DNA of 64,000 bases from Paralichthys olivaceus (lineage: Eukaryota; Chordata; Actinopteri; Pleuronectiformes; Paralichthyidae). Position 1 is the stretch's first letter; each line of letters opens with the position of its first letter. Below the pieces are notes generated by a model. That model was given only the letters and a program-made list of their open reading frames with translations. It ran no database searches and had not been told where the DNA came from. Where the stretch lies: NCBI RefSeq assembly GCF_024713975.1, contig NC_091098.1:10326816-10390815 (forward strand). The letters run 5' to 3'. Positions 61,161 to 64,000 of the stretch are shown here, in pieces. A program made the translations under genes and the position numbers.

Positions 61161-62771
61161 ATGTCAGGAGAACGGCTGCCTCTCATTCATTCATCTGGGA
61201 GTAAAACAGCAGGTGATTCAGCCAGGAGCCTTTGGGATTAGTGATGCATGTTGGAGATACCTCATCATCAGTAAATGGGTTTTATACTGTCTAAGTATAA
61301 CATTTTTAAAACCAATCTTTTTCTGAAGAGGTGTCAGAGTAAACTGACACCTAAAGAGACTGTGATCCTATAATTGGATAGTATGATACTATATGATTCT
61401 GCAATTTGGAGCCTTAAAAACAAATAAAATCATTTCTGTCAAGCAAAACTGAATTTCAGGCAAAGCTCAAGGCCTGAGTATTATTCCTGCTTTGTTTGAA
61501 GACTTTGTCCATTTGACAGATAAATAAAAAGATGATCAATTCGTCATATTTACCTTTTTTCTTGTTCCTGTAAAATAGTTTTAAAAAGGTGCCCTATCAC
61601 CTGAAATAATTTAGCTGATTTGCTGCAACAATCAGAAAAATTTGGTGTAAAATTACCATTTAGTTTAAGATAGAAAAATCAGAATCAAAGTAGTACGTGT
61701 ATTATTTAAATTAATCATATTTCTTTACAATAGGACTGAAACACAGCATTGATTTCTATATAAAAAGAAATTCAGGTGGTTGTCTAATCCTGCCACTCTT
61801 GTAATTATTGAGGAAAAAGCTCAGTTCTAGCTGGTAACAAGATTAAATGTCCCTTGCTCAAGAAAAACAGACCTTTTCATATGGGAAGTTATAGATTGTA
61901 GCATTTATCATTGGTTATTTTAACCCTCTAAACTAACCTAATATCATTGTTTACGTTGTCCTCATTTCTGTCTTTTCCTGCTCAAGCCAAGGTACCACAC
62001 TCCTCTTCAGCTCTCCAGCGCCCCCACCAGGCCAATCGCCCGAAACGTCCTCGGCAACAGACCACCACCTCCTGCTCTCATCCTCACCCAGGACCCTCTT
62101 CTATCCTCCTGTCAGATACAACCATGGCACCTTGGGGAGGCCTGATTCTCTCCGAATCCTCCTTTACCTCAATCCCACCACCACAACCTCTGCAACCACC
62201 CCCTCCCCCTCCTGCTCCTCAGCCCACGCCGTGCACCCCTTATCATGGGATACAGAAAACAGAAGATGAAGAGGATTCATGTTCAAGCTTTAACTCTGAG
62301 GTCACATCTCCTCCTCTGCTACTCCTTCAGGGCAATGCAGGTATAACTGGGACCAGGAGGTGTCCCACGACCCATCATTCCACCACATTTTGTGGAAATC
62401 CATTCAGTTGATTTTGTGTAAACTTGCTTACAAACAAACAAACAAACCATAACGAAAGGAATATAGATTTCTGGAGCAGCATTTTAATTGGCAGCCATAT
62501 CCCTACCTGAAAATTCACCTCTCTTACATTTCTATCCCTGTGTGTCTCTGCAGGTGTAGGAGGTCGAGGGCTGCGAGCGAGGAGGAAGGTGTTGTCCCAG
62601 CATCGGGTGCCTCGCCCTCCTCGCCTCCCACCACTGCGTCCAGTCACCAATCTCAGCTTCTCTCGGAGCTTCACTTTCTCTTTCTTCGAGCTGCCACTGC
62701 ACCAGTCGCCTCGCTGCCGGGCCGAACGCATCAGAAACCTCATGCTGCTTTTGAGACAGATACACTACTGA
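61161..62771 (+). CDS. Unrecognised proline-rich protein, 207 aa (3 exons)
   Basis: Exons 61161-61212 (coding part), 61987-62340 and 62554-62771 total 624 nt in phase, with GT-AG introns at phase 1 twice. The protein starts MSGERLPLIHSSGSKTA. It continues through a basic, Pro/Gln-rich stretch (RPHQANRPKRPRQQ), a PPQPLQPPPPPPAPQP run and an acidic patch KTEDEEDSCSSFNSE. It ends in a dense segment, RVPRPPRLPPLRP, NLSFSRSFTFSFFELPLHQ, SPRCRAERIRNLMLLLRQIH. There is no signal peptide or membrane segment. The first coding exon has an acceptor at its 5' side (TTCTTCTCTCAG ending 61145) and is open up to it in frame, so the true start may lie in an exon upstream. I know no family for it. The C-terminal block looks the most constrained. 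Confidence 0.6.
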
Positions 62772-64000
62772 AGAACCACAGCTGCACAGACTGATGTATT
62801 CTACAAGAATTCTTGAATAATGATATAATAATTCTATACCTATTCATAGGACAGGGGCATTTGTTCTCAGATATATTATTTTAATTTATCAGTGGTAACA
62901 TGTCAATCTCACTGTCAAAGTACCTGATGTGTAGTGAGTGAAGTTTAATTATTATTAATAATTTGAATCCTAAGGTTAATATGCATTTAGTGTTGAAATG
63001 TGAGGAAATTACACGATTTGATTCATTTGAATATAATGTTAACAATGTTTAGAGTTAAATCAAATTTCTCCGAAGTTGTGTCCAAGTTATTTTTCAATTC
63101 AAGAGAATAATGTGATCTAAGAGATGTTTGTAAATTTGTGCCACAAAAAGCATAAAAGAGGATCAAAAGGAGATTTGAATTGTTGGGGTTAGATTGTGGA
63201 GCCATACAAATGTAAAAAAAAAATTCCAGTACCTTCATATATGGATTGATGACTGTGTGTATACTATGTATAATGTTTTCATGACTAAATTAAAAAAGCA
63301 AATAATGCATTTGAATATTTTAACATTTAACATTTAATTCTAAGTTATTTGCCTAATACAAAAGTGAATTTACCATCTAGACACACACGTATATGAAGTT
63401 GCTGCTGGATAACCAAGACTTGGCTGACTTGTATCTCAAAACTCTGGGTGGTTGAACGAGAATCTTCAATCTCTATTGATAAAGTTTCTATAGAAGGACA
63501 GTATTTTCTGCAGGATCTGCAGCAGCAGCTTCTCTTCTTTTTATTAATCCTGCCTTCTCCTTTGAGTTCATATTCTTCATATTGTGGTGAGATGAGATGT
63601 CAAAGGGCAGTTAACAGAGCCGCACATTTATTTTGAGTTTTAAATAGTCAGAAACAGTTGCTGTATGTTGTGTTCAGGCACAGTTTCAGTTTTGTGCTGT
63701 TGTGTTCAGTCTTTTCACATCAGGTTTTCAATTAATTTCACATTGTCTCAGTTGGAATGACTTTCATTAACTATTCATTGTGCAAAATGAAAACCATTAA
63801 AAAAACATTGATCCAGGGAGAACATTTCTCCATCTCATTTCCTCTCTCTATTGCTCTTTATTTTCTCTGTCACACACATGCACACATGTTCAGACCATGA
63901 GGCTTTGAAAGCTGAGCTGTGATCACTGAGGCATTCAGAGGCATCAAACCTGCAGGGGGTGAAGGGTGAAGGGGAGGAGAAAGGGAGCTGTAATCTCGGT
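62772..64000. other. 3' flank, nothing recognised
   Basis: AT-rich sequence with several candidate poly(A) hexamers (for example ATTAAA near 63287) that could serve the proline-rich gene. No exon, repeat family or RNA gene was recognised to the end of the window. Confidence 0.5.

Noticed and set aside
1..64000. CRISPR arrays, tRNA/rRNA genes, operons, phage or bacterial elements
   Set aside because: None seen. The only tRNA-like sequence is the decayed head of a dispersed repeat at 16044, and the gene structure is plainly vertebrate.

Overview
This is a window of vertebrate nuclear DNA, almost certainly from a ray-finned (teleost) fish. Genes are split into many short exons with GT-AG introns. 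The DNA between exons is AT-rich, full of (CA)n microsatellites, and carries degenerate teleost-type dispersed repeats. There are no operons, ribosome-binding sites or prokaryotic features. Five protein-coding genes can be built exon by exon; every joint keeps the reading frame and every total is divisible by three.

Layout. (1) 1-7907: no exon found; taken as intron of the gene that follows. (2) 7908-27904, plus strand: the 3' half of celsr3 (17 exons, 1112 codons plus stop), from the GAIN domain through the GPS and seven-helix region to the full cytoplasmic tail. Its 3' UTR probably runs to about 30.75 kb. The cadherin, EGF and laminin-G exons lie upstream of the window. (3) 33645-36708, minus strand: a four-exon gene for a 258-residue protein I do not recognise, with an N-terminal C2H2/BED-like zinc finger and a C-terminal basic coiled coil. 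(4) 38540-45157, plus strand: wdr6 (six exons, 1371 residues), the WD40 partner in tRNA wobble-ribose 2'-O-methylation, with a likely GC-AG intron. (5) 48244-57988, plus strand: slc26a6, a complete anion exchanger (19 coding exons, 700 residues) with sulfate-transporter and STAS domains and two possible C-termini. (6) 61161-62771, plus strand: a three-exon gene for a 207-residue proline-rich protein that I do not recognise.

Context. celsr3 followed by slc26a6 on the same strand is the order known from human 3p21.31. Here wdr6 and the zinc-finger gene lie between them, whereas human WDR6 lies farther away in the same region. The genes have separate jobs: neuronal planar-polarity adhesion receptor, tRNA modification, and epithelial anion exchange. 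The shared neighbourhood therefore reflects ancient synteny, not a pathway.

Most notable items: a diverged direct duplication of about 1 kb flanking slc26a6; the two unrecognised genes; a celsr3 GPS without the residues needed for self-cleavage; a triple tandem splice acceptor just after that GPS; CA repeats abutting splice donors; a mobile element nested in an older repeat; and the alternative slc26a6 C-terminus. I found no clearly new molecular system. Exon edges were set by hand from splice consensus, phase and remembered family sequence, so a transcript alignment would be the final test.
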